From JAXMAF01 sp046350555 (GTDB taxonomy: Bacteria; Planctomycetota; Phycisphaerae; Phycisphaerales; SM1A02): a stretch of 64,000 bases of DNA. The DNA lies in contig JAXMAF010000006.1 in the NCBI GenBank assembly GCA_046350555.1, forward strand, positions 62,001-126,000. The letters run 5' to 3'. The position numbers and the translations under genes were made by a program. Within the stretch, counting starts at the first letter, position 1. Every line of letters starts with the position of its first letter. Below are positions 18,607-27,709 of the stretch, piece after piece. The notes beneath the pieces were generated by a model, which had not been told where the DNA came from, did no database searches, and worked only from the letters and a program-made list of their open reading frames with translations.

Positions 18607-20298
18607 TCACACCGGCAACACGCTCACCTCCTCGCGCACGGCCTCCATCAGCTCCGCCATGATCTCCGCGTCGAACCGGAAGCGCAGCCCGGCCGCCGCG
18701 AAGAGCTCCGGCAGCGGCCGCGAGCCGCCGAGCGAGAGGGCCCTGGCGTAGTTGTCCAGCGCCCGCTCCGGGTCGTCGCGGTACGCCAACCACATCTGGA
18801 GCGCGCCAAGCTGCGCGATGCCGTATTCGATGTAGTAGAACGGCACGCTGAAGAGATGGATCTGGCGCTGCCAGATGCGCCCGCGCCACGGCTCGAAGCC
18901 CGTCCAGTCGATGGCGTGTCCGAAGCGCTCGTCCAGCGCCAGCCACGCCTGCACGCGCTGCTCGCGCGTGTGGCCGGGGTTCGTGTAGACCCAGTGCTGG
19001 AAGGCGTCGATCTGGGCGATCCATGCGAGCTTGCCGGTCAGCTCCTCGAGCAGCCCGCGCCTCGCCCGCGCCGCCTGCGCCTCGTCGTAGAACTCGCCGA
19101 GGTACGGAAACGTCAGCAGCTCCATGCTCATCGACGCGACCTCGCTGAACTCCATCGGCGCGCTGCGATACGGCAGGAGCGGTTCGTCGCGCGCGAGCGT
19201 CGAGTGGAACGCATGGCCGGCCTCGTGCACCATCGTGACGAGGTCGCGCTGGAGACCCGCGGCATTCATGAAGATGAACGGCGTGCGCGACCATTGCCGC
19301 TGGTACTGGTATCCGCCGGGCGCCTTGCCCTTGCGGCTCTCCAGGTCGAGGCACCCGCCGCCGCGCATGGCGTCGAACATCGTTCCCAGCGACGGGCGCA
19401 TGCGCCGGAACATCCGCGACGTCCCGGCGACGAGCGCCTCCGCGCCGACGAATGGACGCAGTGGCGGCCGCCCGTGCACGTCCACGGCGAGGTCCCATGG
19501 ACGCAGCGGCTCGACGCCGAGCGCCTCGGCGCGCTGCGCGTCCAGGTCGCGCATCAGCGGCACGCAGACCTGCTCGACCGCGGCGTGGAAGGTGGCGCAG
19601 TCCGCGGGCGAGTAGTCGAAGCGCTTGAGGCGGCGATGCTGGAAGTCGCGGAAGTCGGCGAACCCCGCGTTGCGGGCGATCGCGGTGCGGCGCTCGACCA
19701 TCCGGTCGTAGATCGCGTCGATCGCGTCGCGATCGGCGAAGCGCCTCGCGAAGATCGCCTTCCACGCCTCCTCGCGCACCGCGCGGTCGGTCTCCTCGAG
19801 GAACGCGTTCATCTGGGCCAGCGTCCGCTCCTGGCCGCGGAACTGCACCGTCTGGGCGCCGGCCACCTGGCTGTACTGCTGGTCGAGCCGGGTGATCTCC
19901 GTCTGGATGGGAACGTTCTCCTCGCGGAAGAGCTCGACCTCGACGCCGACGTCGCGCAGCAGCACGCCGTAGCGCGCCGGATCGAGCGCCGGGGCGAACG
20001 GGCTCGTCGCGATCCTGTGGTCCAGGGCGAAGGCCGCCTTGCGCAGCATCGGCTCGACGTCCTCGACGAAGCGCAGGTACGCCTGCTGCCTCGCGGCGTC
20101 GTCGGTGTGGCAGGTCATGTCGATGTACAGGTTCGCCTCGTGCTCGCTCACCTGGGCGTCGAGCTCGCTCCGGTCGAGCAGCAGCCGTTCGAGGCAGCCG
20201 GGACAGCGAAGCGGGCGATCGATGAGCTCCCGGTACCGCGGCTCGAGCAAGGACCACGAGCCGGCGTCGACGGGCGTCGAGGAAGGTGCTTCGGACAT
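18607..20298 (-). CDS. M3-family oligoendopeptidase (PepF-like)
   Basis: Cytosolic zinc metallopeptidase that trims oligopeptides. The protein has 563 residues, the usual PepF length. The catalytic motif HEAGHAFHS lies near residue 360, followed by the third ligand region EFSEVASMSMELLT, as in M3 peptidases. Other landmarks: GYQYQRQWSRTPFIFMNAAG before the active site, PFYYIEYGIAQLGALQMWLA after it. ATG 20298 gives MSEAPSSTPVD and a natural start; the frame extends upstream without homology. The N-terminal helical region (about 20-200) matches the substrate-gating lobe. It lies downstream of ispE on the same strand with a 25-bp gap, so the two may share a transcript. Confidence 0.94.
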   Translation of the reverse strand: MSEAPSSTPVDAGSWSLLEPRYRELIDRPLRCPGCLERLLLDRSELDAQVSEHEANLYIDMTCHTDDAARQQAYLRFVEDVEPMLRKAAFALDHRIATSPFAPALDPARYGVLLRDVGVEVELFREENVPIQTEITRLDQQYSQVAGAQTVQFRGQERTLAQMNAFLEETDRAVREEAWKAIFARRFADRDAIDAIYDRMVERRTAIARNAGFADFRDFQHRRLKRFDYSPADCATFHAAVEQVCVPLMRDLDAQRAEALGVEPLRPWDLAVDVHGRPPLRPFVGAEALVAGTSRMFRRMRPSLGTMFDAMRGGGCLDLESRKGKAPGGYQYQRQWSRTPFIFMNAAGLQRDLVTMVHEAGHAFHSTLARDEPLLPYRSAPMEFSEVASMSMELLTFPYLGEFYDEAQAARARRGLLEELTGKLAWIAQIDAFQHWVYTNPGHTREQRVQAWLALDERFGHAIDWTGFEPWRGRIWQRQIHLFSVPFYYIEYGIAQLGALQMWLAYRDDPERALDNYARALSLGGSRPLPELFAAAGLRFRFDAEIMAELMEAVREEVSVLPV

Positions 20299-20323
20299 GG
20301 GATGGATCGTACCGGCCCGGTGT

Positions 20324-21220
20324 TCAGCCACAACCCAGCGTCGCGACGGCAATCGCCGGCATGGCGAGACGGTTCTCGATCGAGCGCGCCAGCGCCTCGG
20401 CGTGGAGCTGGTCGTCGCAGAGGACGAAGAGCGTCGAGCCACTGCCCGAGAGGTGCACCGGGCGCTCGGCGAGCGCGGAGAGCTCCTCGATGTCGTCCTT
20501 CAGGGTCGGCGCGATGGCCAGCGCCGCCGGAAGCAGGTCGTTGAAGGGCGCCTCGGGCGCAAGGCGGGCCGACCGCGCCAGGGCGCGGACGCGCTCCGGC
20601 TGGAGCCGCGCCGCGGGTAGCGCGTCGAAGGCCGCGTAGACCGGTCCCGTCGGACAGGCGACGCTCGGGAACGCGACCACCAGGTGCATCGGCGGCGTCG
20701 CATCGTGCGGCTCGAGGCGGTCGCCGAGCCCCTCGACGATCGCGCTGCCGCCGCGCACGAGGAACGGCACGTCCGAACCGAGCTCCTGCCCGATCGCCGC
20801 GAGCTCGTCGTCGGAGAGGTCGAGCTCGAAGAGCCGGTTCGTCGCGCGCAGCATCGCCGCCGCGTCGGAGCTGCCGCCGCCGAGGCCGCCGCCGACGGGG
20901 ATGCGCTTCTCGAGCTTCATCTGCACGGGAAGGGCCCGCCGTACGCGCTCCTGGAGCGCCAGGTGGGCGCGCACCGCGAGGTCGCGCGTGATCGACCAGT
21001 CGATGTTGCTGCGCCGCCGCGCCTCGGCGTGCCAGAGGATCGCGTAGCGCGAGAGCGAATCGTGCTCCAGGCGGGTGAGCTCGAGCTCGTCGTGCAGCGC
21101 AATGGTCACCATCCACGAGCAGATCGGGTGCATTCGATCGACGCCGGGAGGACCGACGGAAAGCGCGATGTTGAGCTTCGCGGGCGCAAGTTCGACGGTC
21201 GTCGGACGGGTGGCGGACAC
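20324..21220 (-). CDS. ispE: 4-diphosphocytidyl-2-C-methyl-D-erythritol kinase
   Basis: GHMP kinase of the non-mevalonate isoprenoid pathway; phosphorylates CDP-ME at the 2-hydroxyl using ATP. It has 298 residues. The substrate-binding start APAKLNIALSV, the ATP-binding loop PVGGGLGGGSSDAAAMLRAT near residue 110, NDLLPAA and the third motif HLSGSGSTLFVL near the C terminus are all present. The opening differs slightly from the usual AKINLxL. The start at 21220 is the first in frame. The gene is divergent from nadA; the two starts are only 48 bp apart, so their promoters must overlap. Confidence 0.95.
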   Translation of the reverse strand: MSATRPTTVELAPAKLNIALSVGPPGVDRMHPICSWMVTIALHDELELTRLEHDSLSRYAILWHAEARRRSNIDWSITRDLAVRAHLALQERVRRALPVQMKLEKRIPVGGGLGGGSSDAAAMLRATNRLFELDLSDDELAAIGQELGSDVPFLVRGGSAIVEGLGDRLEPHDATPPMHLVVAFPSVACPTGPVYAAFDALPAARLQPERVRALARSARLAPEAPFNDLLPAALAIAPTLKDDIEELSALAERPVHLSGSGSTLFVLCDDQLHAEALARSIENRLAMPAIAVATLGCG

Positions 21221-21268
21221 GGGCCGAATGGTATTGGGAAGGTGCCGCGCCGCGTAGGATCCTCACCA

Positions 21269-22492
21269 GTGCTCTGGCAACCCGCACTCGCCGACCGCTA
21301 CCTGCGCATGACCGACGACGAGCTCGGCGAGGCGATCGCCGCGCGCCGCCGCGAACTGGGCCGTCGGCTGCTGATCCTCGGACACCACTACCAGCAGGAC
21401 GGCGTCATCCGCCACGCGGACTTCACGGGCGATTCGCTCAAGCTCAGCCAGACCGCCGCGCAGGCGGCGCGCGAGCGCGGGACGGAGTTCATCGTCTTCT
21501 GCGGCGTCCACTTCATGGCGGAGACGGCGGACATCCTGACCGACGACACCGTCCGCGTGATCCTGCCCGACCTGAGCGCCGGCTGCTCGATGGCGGACAT
21601 GGCCGCGTACGACGACACGGTCGAGGCGTGGGAGCGCATCCACGCGGCGCTCGGGCCGCGGTTCCGCGGCCGGGTGGTGCCGATCACCTATGTCAACTCG
21701 TCGGCGGCCATCAAGGCCTTCGTCGGCGCGCACGGCGGCGCCTGCTGCACGAGCAGCAACGCCGCGCACGTCTTCGACTGGGCGCTGCGCGGAGCGGGGA
21801 GCGCGGCTGGCGGCGCCGAGGAGATCCGCATCCTCTTCCTTCCCGATCAGCACCTGGGCCGCAACACGGCGTCGCGCCGCGGCTTCCTGACCGAGGTCGA
21901 CGAGGCCGCCGGCGCCGGGCGCTCCGAGACCGCCGTCTACGACCCGAGGAGGCCCGACGGCGGGCTGACCGACGCCCGAATCCGCGAGGCGAAGGTCCTG
22001 CTCTGGGCCGGTCACTGCTCGGTCCACAAGCTCTTCCGGCCGCAGCACGTCGACGACGCCCGCGCGGCGTTCGCCGGCCAGGGCGGCGTGACCGTGCTCG
22101 TCCACCCCGAATGCTGCAAGGAGGTCGTCGACAAGGCCGACCTCGCCGGATCGACCGAGTACATCATCCAGAGGATCGAGTCCGCGCCGGCGGGAACGAA
22201 CTGGGCCGTCGGCACCGAGGTCCATCTCGTGAACCGACTCGCGCGCCGCGCAGCGGAGCGCGGCGTGAATGTCCGCATGCTGAGCGAGTGCCAGTGCCTG
22301 TGCACCACGATGTACCGCATCGACGAGCCTCACCTGCTCTGGGCGCTCGACGAGCTTGCCGCGGGGCGCGTCGTCAACCGCGTCGCGGTGCATGCCGAGG
22401 CGAAGGCCCTCGCGAGGCTCGCCCTCGACCGGATGCTGGCCAACGCATCGCACCAGCCCGTCGCCGCGAAGCAGCCGGCGCTCGTCGATTGA
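21269..22492 (+). CDS. nadA: Quinolinate synthase
   Basis: Condenses iminoaspartate with dihydroxyacetone phosphate to quinolinate in de novo NAD synthesis. It has 407 residues, at the long end for NadA. Three regions hold the cysteines that bind its 4Fe-4S cluster: GACCTSSNA, VHPECCKEV and ECQCLCTTMYRID. Other signatures are ILGHHYQQDGVI, FTGDSLKLSQTAA, FCGVHFMAETADIL, LSAGCSMADM and LFLPDQHLGRN. I place the start at GTG 21269, preceded by AGGA; the open frame continues upstream antisense to ispE. No nadB or nadC is adjacent. The AsmA-like gene starts 39 bp downstream. Confidence 0.95.
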   Translation: MLWQPALADRYLRMTDDELGEAIAARRRELGRRLLILGHHYQQDGVIRHADFTGDSLKLSQTAAQAARERGTEFIVFCGVHFMAETADILTDDTVRVILPDLSAGCSMADMAAYDDTVEAWERIHAALGPRFRGRVVPITYVNSSAAIKAFVGAHGGACCTSSNAAHVFDWALRGAGSAAGGAEEIRILFLPDQHLGRNTASRRGFLTEVDEAAGAGRSETAVYDPRRPDGGLTDARIREAKVLLWAGHCSVHKLFRPQHVDDARAAFAGQGGVTVLVHPECCKEVVDKADLAGSTEYIIQRIESAPAGTNWAVGTEVHLVNRLARRAAERGVNVRMLSECQCLCTTMYRIDEPHLLWALDELAAGRVVNRVAVHAEAKALARLALDRMLANASHQPVAAKQPALVD

Positions 22493-22531
22493 AGCGCCTC
22501 CGCGCCCTCAACCCCCACGCCCAAGGCCCCG

Positions 22532-25500
22532 ATGTCCGACACACCAACCGCTTCCATCCCGCGTCGCAAGGGTTCGTGCCTTGGCCGGCTCGCCAAGACG
22601 GTCGTCGTCCTCGCGATCCTCGTCGCCGCGCTCGTCGCGTTCACGCCGATGCTGCTGAGCACCGGTCCGGGCACGCGCTTCATCGAGGGCGTCGTCGCGC
22701 CGAACATCGACGGCACGTTCTCGATCGGAAAGCTCGGCCTCTCCTGGTTCGGCGGACAGACCATCGACGGCCTCCGGATCGTCGGTCGCGACGGCAAGCC
22801 CGCGGTCGACCTGAAGCTTGGCGTGAAGAACGGCCTCCTGGACCTGGCGCGGGGCGGATGGAAGCGGATCGACGCGACGGTCGGCGGTGCGATCAACGTC
22901 GAGCGCCGCGCCGACGGCACGCTGAACCTCGCGACGCTGGCGAAGGCCAGGCCGTCGGGCGCCGCGCCCGCAGCGGCGCCGGGCAAGTCGGCCGCTGGGC
23001 CGGTGCTTCCCGCGGGGCTCGACGCCACCGTGCGCATCGACGAGCTCGACGTGAGCGTGCGCGACGAGGCGTCGGCGAAATCCGCCCAGTTCAGGAAGCT
23101 CTCCGGCACGGTGATCGCCGGAACCGTGCGCCCCGTCTCGGTCAAGCTGCGCGGACTGAGCGAGTTCGAAGGCAAGCCGGGCGAGCTTGGCCTCGAGGCC
23201 ACCTTGGAGAACCTGGTCCAGTCCGACGGCCGGCTCGGCTTCAAGGGTGCGAAGGCCAACGGCGCGGCGACGATCAAGAACGTCGCGCTTCCGCTGCCGC
23301 AGATGCTCGTCGACGTGACGCGCCTCACCGCGAACCTCGAGAGCGCCGACCTGACGCAGCAGATCAAGCTCCTCGTGGACGGCGACGCCACGCTCAACGG
23401 AAACACGCCGAGCGCCGTGCACGCGGACATCGTCGCCAACGGCCTCTTCGCGCCCGATGGCGCCGTGACGTTCAAGGCCGAGCAGGTCGCCGCCGACGTC
23501 GCCGCGACGAACCTGCCGACCGCCCTCGCCGAGCCGTTCCTGAAGGGCCAGCCGCTCGTCGCCTCGCGCGACATCGGCCCGACGGCCGACGCGACGATCA
23601 AGCTCCCGGCCGGCGGCGGCGAGATGACCCTCACGCTCAAGGCCGCGAACCTCGGCGTCGAGGCGCGCGGCAGCGTCGACGCGTCGACGGGCGCGCTCTC
23701 GTTCAGCAAGGTGGTCGCGACGACGAACGTTCAGCCGGCGCTGCTGGAGGCCGCGGCGCGGCTCAGCGCGGCGCAGCCGATCGCGTTCAAGGCGGACTTC
23801 GACCGCGTGGTCGTTCCCGGCGCGACGAAGGACGGCACGCGCGATCTCGGCGGAGCCGGCCTTTCCGGAACGATCTCGCTTCCAGGCACGATCGAGCTCT
23901 CGAGGCTGGTCGACGCCGCTTCCGGCGCCGCGATCGGCGCGACGACGGCGGGCGCCACGACCACGGGCGCCGGCGCTGCGCGCACCGAGCCCCTCGGCGT
24001 CGCCCGCGACCTGACGCTCTCGCTCAAGTCGACGAGCCTGCGCGACGGGCTGCACGTCGGCGGCGGCGGGCAGGTGGAGGGCGGAACGCTCGCGATCGAC
24101 GAGAAGCTGAGCAACCTGGTGGATGCCAAGGGCGCCATCGACACGCGGTCCATCGCGGCGATCGGCACGGTGGCGCTCACCAACATCGATCCGCAGCGGA
24201 TCCTCGGCGCGCTGCCCGAATCGCAGCGAGGGCTGGCGCGCGAGCTGCTCGCGGGTCCGGTCGACGCGCGGCTGGAGACCTCCGGCACGGCGTCGGCGAT
24301 GGATGCGACGCTGGCGCTCTCCTCCGGCGCGCTGCGTGCCGACGCGAAGGCGGCGCTCAAGGGACGCTCGCTGGCGATCCAGTCCGCGACCGCCAGCGTC
24401 CCCGCGACGCCGGGGCTGCTCGCCGCCCTTCAGCAGGGCCGGCCGAAGCCGGTGCAACTTGCGCAGGCGGCGACGGTGACAGCCGCCATCCGGCCGATGA
24501 CGATCGACCTCGACCGGATCTCGTCGATCATGACCGCCGGTGCGCCGATCGTCGCCGACCTGGCCATGACGCCGGCGACGCTCGCCCAGGTTCCGGGCGT
24601 CACGGGGACGGTGGGAATCGCCGAGTTCAAGGGGATCGCGACGATCAAGCCCGGCGCAACCCTCGGCGTGCTCTTCGAGGGCGGCGCGAAGATCGCCGCC
24701 AGCGGCGCGCCGCTCACGACGGTCGCCATCGGCGCCGACGTCGGCGTGCCGCAGTCGAGCGCGTCCGCGCCCGGCGGCGCGCCGGGCGCGAGCTCCGCCA
24801 CGATCAAGGCCACGATCGACGCGAAGGAGATCCAGGTCGCCGCGCTCGAGTCGATGCTCGGCAAGAAGCCGGGCGACCTCGCGTCGATCCTCGGTCCGAC
24901 GGGCGCGATCCTCGTCGAGGCGTCGCCGCGCGACGGCGGGGTGACCGACGTGCGGCTCAAGCCGACGTTCCGATCGGCAACCGGCGACATCCAGGCGCGA
25001 TTGACGCCGACCACGTACGAGGTGCCGAGCGGGCGCATCGACTTCTCGCTCGGTGTCGAGCAGCTCAACCGCTACTTCGCGCCATCCACGCCGCAGGACC
25101 AGGTCGCGCCGTCGCTCGTGTTCGCGGCGCCGCTCAACGTGCAGGTCGGACTGGAAGGCCTCTCGATCGACCAGAAGGCGATCGCCGGCGAGCCGACCGA
25201 TCCCGCGCTCACCCGCGCGAAGGTCAAGGCGACGACCAGCCCGGTGGCGATGACGATCTCCTTCGGACAGACGATCTCGTTCCAGGGTTTCTCCGCGGAG
25301 ATCGCCTGCGAGCGACTCGACAAGGGCGCCACGCTCGTCGTGGATGGCAAGGGCGCCGCCGACGCCGCCGGCGCCGTGCTCGCCGTGCGAGGATCAGTGC
25401 GCAATCTCCTGGACAAGTCGTCGCGGCTCGACACCGCCGGTGCGATCGTCGACGCGCAGGTGAACGCCAGGCAGGTTCCGACCGCGCTGCTCGACCGCTT

Positions 25501-26350
25501 CCAGAACCTCGACGGACTGCTCGTGACCGCGCTCGGCGAACTGCTCGACGGCACGGTCGACGTGAAGGGACTCTCGAGGACGGAAGGCACGATCGCCGCA
25601 CGCCTCTCGTCGGCCAACGGCCGGATCGACGCCCCGCAGGTGACGCTGCGCAACAACGCGCTGGTCGTCGAGACGAGCAAGCCGATCACGGGCGAGCTCC
25701 AGATCACCAAGGCGCTCCGCGACCGGCTGCTGCGCGACATCAACCCGGTGCTCGCGGACATCCGCCAGACCGAGCAGCCGGTGCGGCTTTCGATCCCGCA
25801 GTTCATCTATCCGCTCGACGGCGACTACAGGCGGCTCGACGGCGACATCGAGCTCACCGTCGGCGCCGTCGAGTTCGACACCGGCTCGCAGATCCTCGGC
25901 TTCCTCGAGCTCTTCAACAAGAAGCAGGCGCCGACGCTGCCGGGCAAGGTCGATCCGCTGCGCGCGTCGATCCGCGCCGGCCAGCTCGCCTACCAGGACT
26001 TCGCGATCAACATCGGCAAGGACGCCAACGGCTGGAAGCACACCCTCAAGTTCTCCGGCGACGTGGACCTCGTGCAGAAGCCGCCGTATGCGCGGGCGAT
26101 CAAGTCGATGTACCCCATCGATGGACTCGCCAAGAGCATCAAGGAGCTCCAGAAGGTCCCGCTGCTCGGCCTGGTCTCCGCGGGAATCACCTTCTACGGC
26201 CCGCTCTACGACCCGGCGGGCAAGGCCAGCCCGCTCCAGTACAAGATCGACGTGAACGTCGACCTGCCCAAGAAGCCCGAGGAGATCCTGAACAACCCGG
26301 GCGTGAAGGGCGCCATCGACGACATCTTCAAGAAGCTCCAGAAGAAGTAG
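22532..26350 (+). CDS. Giant AsmA-like inner-membrane-anchored protein
   Basis: 1272 residues. A single N-terminal membrane helix (LAKTVVVLAILVAALVAFTP, about 20-40) anchors the protein. A long repetitive beta-rich body follows with many AsmA/DUF748-style segments (GKLGLSWFGGQTIDGLRIVG, DGTLNLATL, LPSEAT-like Ala/Thr/Gly-rich strands). Composition is dominated by Ala, Gly, Thr, Leu and Val, as in repeating beta-groove proteins. AsmA/YhdP/TamB-type proteins form hydrophobic grooves that carry phospholipid between inner and outer membranes; this role is inferred from architecture. The C terminus (PLYDPAGKASPLQYKIDVN) is the best conserved part. Start ATG 22532 gives the anchor. It follows nadA and converges with the Nif3-like gene. 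Confidence 0.72.
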   Translation: MSDTPTASIPRRKGSCLGRLAKTVVVLAILVAALVAFTPMLLSTGPGTRFIEGVVAPNIDGTFSIGKLGLSWFGGQTIDGLRIVGRDGKPAVDLKLGVKNGLLDLARGGWKRIDATVGGAINVERRADGTLNLATLAKARPSGAAPAAAPGKSAAGPVLPAGLDATVRIDELDVSVRDEASAKSAQFRKLSGTVIAGTVRPVSVKLRGLSEFEGKPGELGLEATLENLVQSDGRLGFKGAKANGAATIKNVALPLPQMLVDVTRLTANLESADLTQQIKLLVDGDATLNGNTPSAVHADIVANGLFAPDGAVTFKAEQVAADVAATNLPTALAEPFLKGQPLVASRDIGPTADATIKLPAGGGEMTLTLKAANLGVEARGSVDASTGALSFSKVVATTNVQPALLEAAARLSAAQPIAFKADFDRVVVPGATKDGTRDLGGAGLSGTISLPGTIELSRLVDAASGAAIGATTAGATTTGAGAARTEPLGVARDLTLSLKSTSLRDGLHVGGGGQVEGGTLAIDEKLSNLVDAKGAIDTRSIAAIGTVALTNIDPQRILGALPESQRGLARELLAGPVDARLETSGTASAMDATLALSSGALRADAKAALKGRSLAIQSATASVPATPGLLAALQQGRPKPVQLAQAATVTAAIRPMTIDLDRISSIMTAGAPIVADLAMTPATLAQVPGVTGTVGIAEFKGIATIKPGATLGVLFEGGAKIAASGAPLTTVAIGADVGVPQSSASAPGGAPGASSATIKATIDAKEIQVAALESMLGKKPGDLASILGPTGAILVEASPRDGGVTDVRLKPTFRSATGDIQARLTPTTYEVPSGRIDFSLGVEQLNRYFAPSTPQDQVAPSLVFAAPLNVQVGLEGLSIDQKAIAGEPTDPALTRAKVKATTSPVAMTISFGQTISFQGFSAEIACERLDKGATLVVDGKGAADAAGAVLAVRGSVRNLLDKSSRLDTAGAIVDAQVNARQVPTALLDRFQNLDGLLVTALGELLDGTVDVKGLSRTEGTIAARLSSANGRIDAPQVTLRNNALVVETSKPITGELQITKALRDRLLRDINPVLADIRQTEQPVRLSIPQFIYPLDGDYRRLDGDIELTVGAVEFDTGSQILGFLELFNKKQAPTLPGKVDPLRASIRAGQLAYQDFAINIGKDANGWKHTLKFSGDVDLVQKPPYARAIKSMYPIDGLAKSIKELQKVPLLGLVSAGITFYGPLYDPAGKASPLQYKIDVNVDLPKKPEEILNNPGVKGAIDDIFKKLQKK

Positions 26351-26367
26351 CCTCCGCGCAACGGACG

Positions 26368-27489
26368 CTACCTCACCTTCAACGGCTCTCGATCCTCCTT
26401 CGAGACCTGCACATCGAGGCCCGGGACGCGCCTGGTCAGCTCGGCGGCGAGGCGCGGCAGGTAGCCGCGCTCGGTGTTCGTGTGCCCGGCGAGGATCACG
26501 CAGCAGCCCAGCTCCTGGGCCTTCAGCACGTCGTGGTGACCCATCTCGCCGGTGAAGTAGCAGTGGCAGCCCTGGGCGAGCGCCGCGTCGAGCAGCGCTC
26601 CGCCGCTGCCGGCGCAGATGCCGATGGTGGCGAGCTCCGCGGGCGCGCCGCGCCCCTCGGCGATCACGACCGCCTTCGTCCCGAGGTGCGCCTTGATGCG
26701 CTCGACCAGCTCCGCGAGGGTCGCGGCGCGGTCCAGGTGCAGCCGTCGTCCCGGTCCGACGCGCCGTTCCGGACGGGGCTGGAGCCGGTAGATCTCGATC
26801 GGCGGCTCCTCGTACGGATGGAACTGCCGAAGCGTCGTGACCGCCAACCCCAGGGCGGCGATCGGGCAGACCATCTCGAGGCGCACCTCGCGGACGCGCT
26901 CGAGCACGCCGCGCCGACCGATCGTCGGGTTGCTCTCGTCGTTGCCGAGGAAGGTGCCTTCGCCGTGGATCTCGAACGAGCAGAGCTCGTAGTTGCCGAT
27001 CTTCCCCGCGCCGACCGTCGAGAGCGCACGGCGCACGCGCTCCACCGCATCGACGGGGCAGAACGTGACGATCTTGCACTCCTCGCTCTGCGGAAGTCCC
27101 TCGTGCGCCTTGAGCGCCCGCACGTCGCCGCGGCCGAACCCCTCGACGAGCCAGTCGTTGACGCCGCCGGTGCACGCGTCGATGGCGGTGTGCGGCGAGT
27201 GGACGGCGATGCCCGCGCGGGCCGCGCCAAGCACGATGCGACCCTTGCCCGCGGCGTCGGTGATGCGCGCGATCGGCTTGAAGATGAGCGGGTGGTACGC
27301 GACGACCATGCCCGCGCCGACGGCGATCGCCTCCTCGAGCACGCTCTCCGTGAGATCGATCGTCAGCAACACCCTCGACGTCTCCCACGCATCGGCGCCG
27401 ACCAGCAGGCCGACGTTGTCCCACGGCTCCGCCAGCGACGGCGGTGCGATCGACTCGAGCGCGGCGCGGATGGTGGAGACGAGTGGCAT
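26368..27489 (-). CDS. Nif3-like dinuclear metal-centre protein (GTP cyclohydrolase 1 type 2 homologue)
   Basis: 373 residues, the long form of the NIF3 family, with an inserted PII/CutA-like domain between two NIF3 halves. The first half has SLAEPWDNVGLLVGA and VAYHPLIFKPI, a metal-ligand histidine; HSPHTAIDACTGGVNDWL follows. The insert is at about 150-245 (CKIVTFCPVDAVERVRRALS). The second half has GSGGALLDAALAQGCHCYFT, GEMGHHDVLKAQELG and ILAGHTNTERGYLPRL, giving the remaining ligands. The enzyme activity is not established in the family despite the database name. Start ATG 27489 gives MPLVSTIRAALE. Divergent from the PhoH gene. Confidence 0.93.
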   Translation of the reverse strand: MPLVSTIRAALESIAPPSLAEPWDNVGLLVGADAWETSRVLLTIDLTESVLEEAIAVGAGMVVAYHPLIFKPIARITDAAGKGRIVLGAARAGIAVHSPHTAIDACTGGVNDWLVEGFGRGDVRALKAHEGLPQSEECKIVTFCPVDAVERVRRALSTVGAGKIGNYELCSFEIHGEGTFLGNDESNPTIGRRGVLERVREVRLEMVCPIAALGLAVTTLRQFHPYEEPPIEIYRLQPRPERRVGPGRRLHLDRAATLAELVERIKAHLGTKAVVIAEGRGAPAELATIGICAGSGGALLDAALAQGCHCYFTGEMGHHDVLKAQELGCCVILAGHTNTERGYLPRLAAELTRRVPGLDVQVSKEDREPLKVR

Positions 27490-27709
27490 GTGGACACGGC
27501 GCCGGCTTCGCGGGGACCGTCGAGAAGCCCGTGAACGAGCGCCTGGCAAGGCGGAGCGCGGTCCGGGAGGCGACCCGCGCACGCCTCGTGAAGGCTTCGT
27601 GAAGCGTACACCGTCGCACGGGCGGGCGGGTGAATTCGACTATCATGCGGCCGATCGGCCGCCCCGCGCGCGATGTCACGCGCCGAGCGCCGGCCGCAGG
27701 AGAATCTCC

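Noticed and set aside
21628..27534. Open frame of 1968 codons on the plus strand crossing nadA, the AsmA-like gene and the Nif3-like gene
   Set aside because: Extremely Arg-rich and out of frame with clear homologues; a product of high third-position GC.
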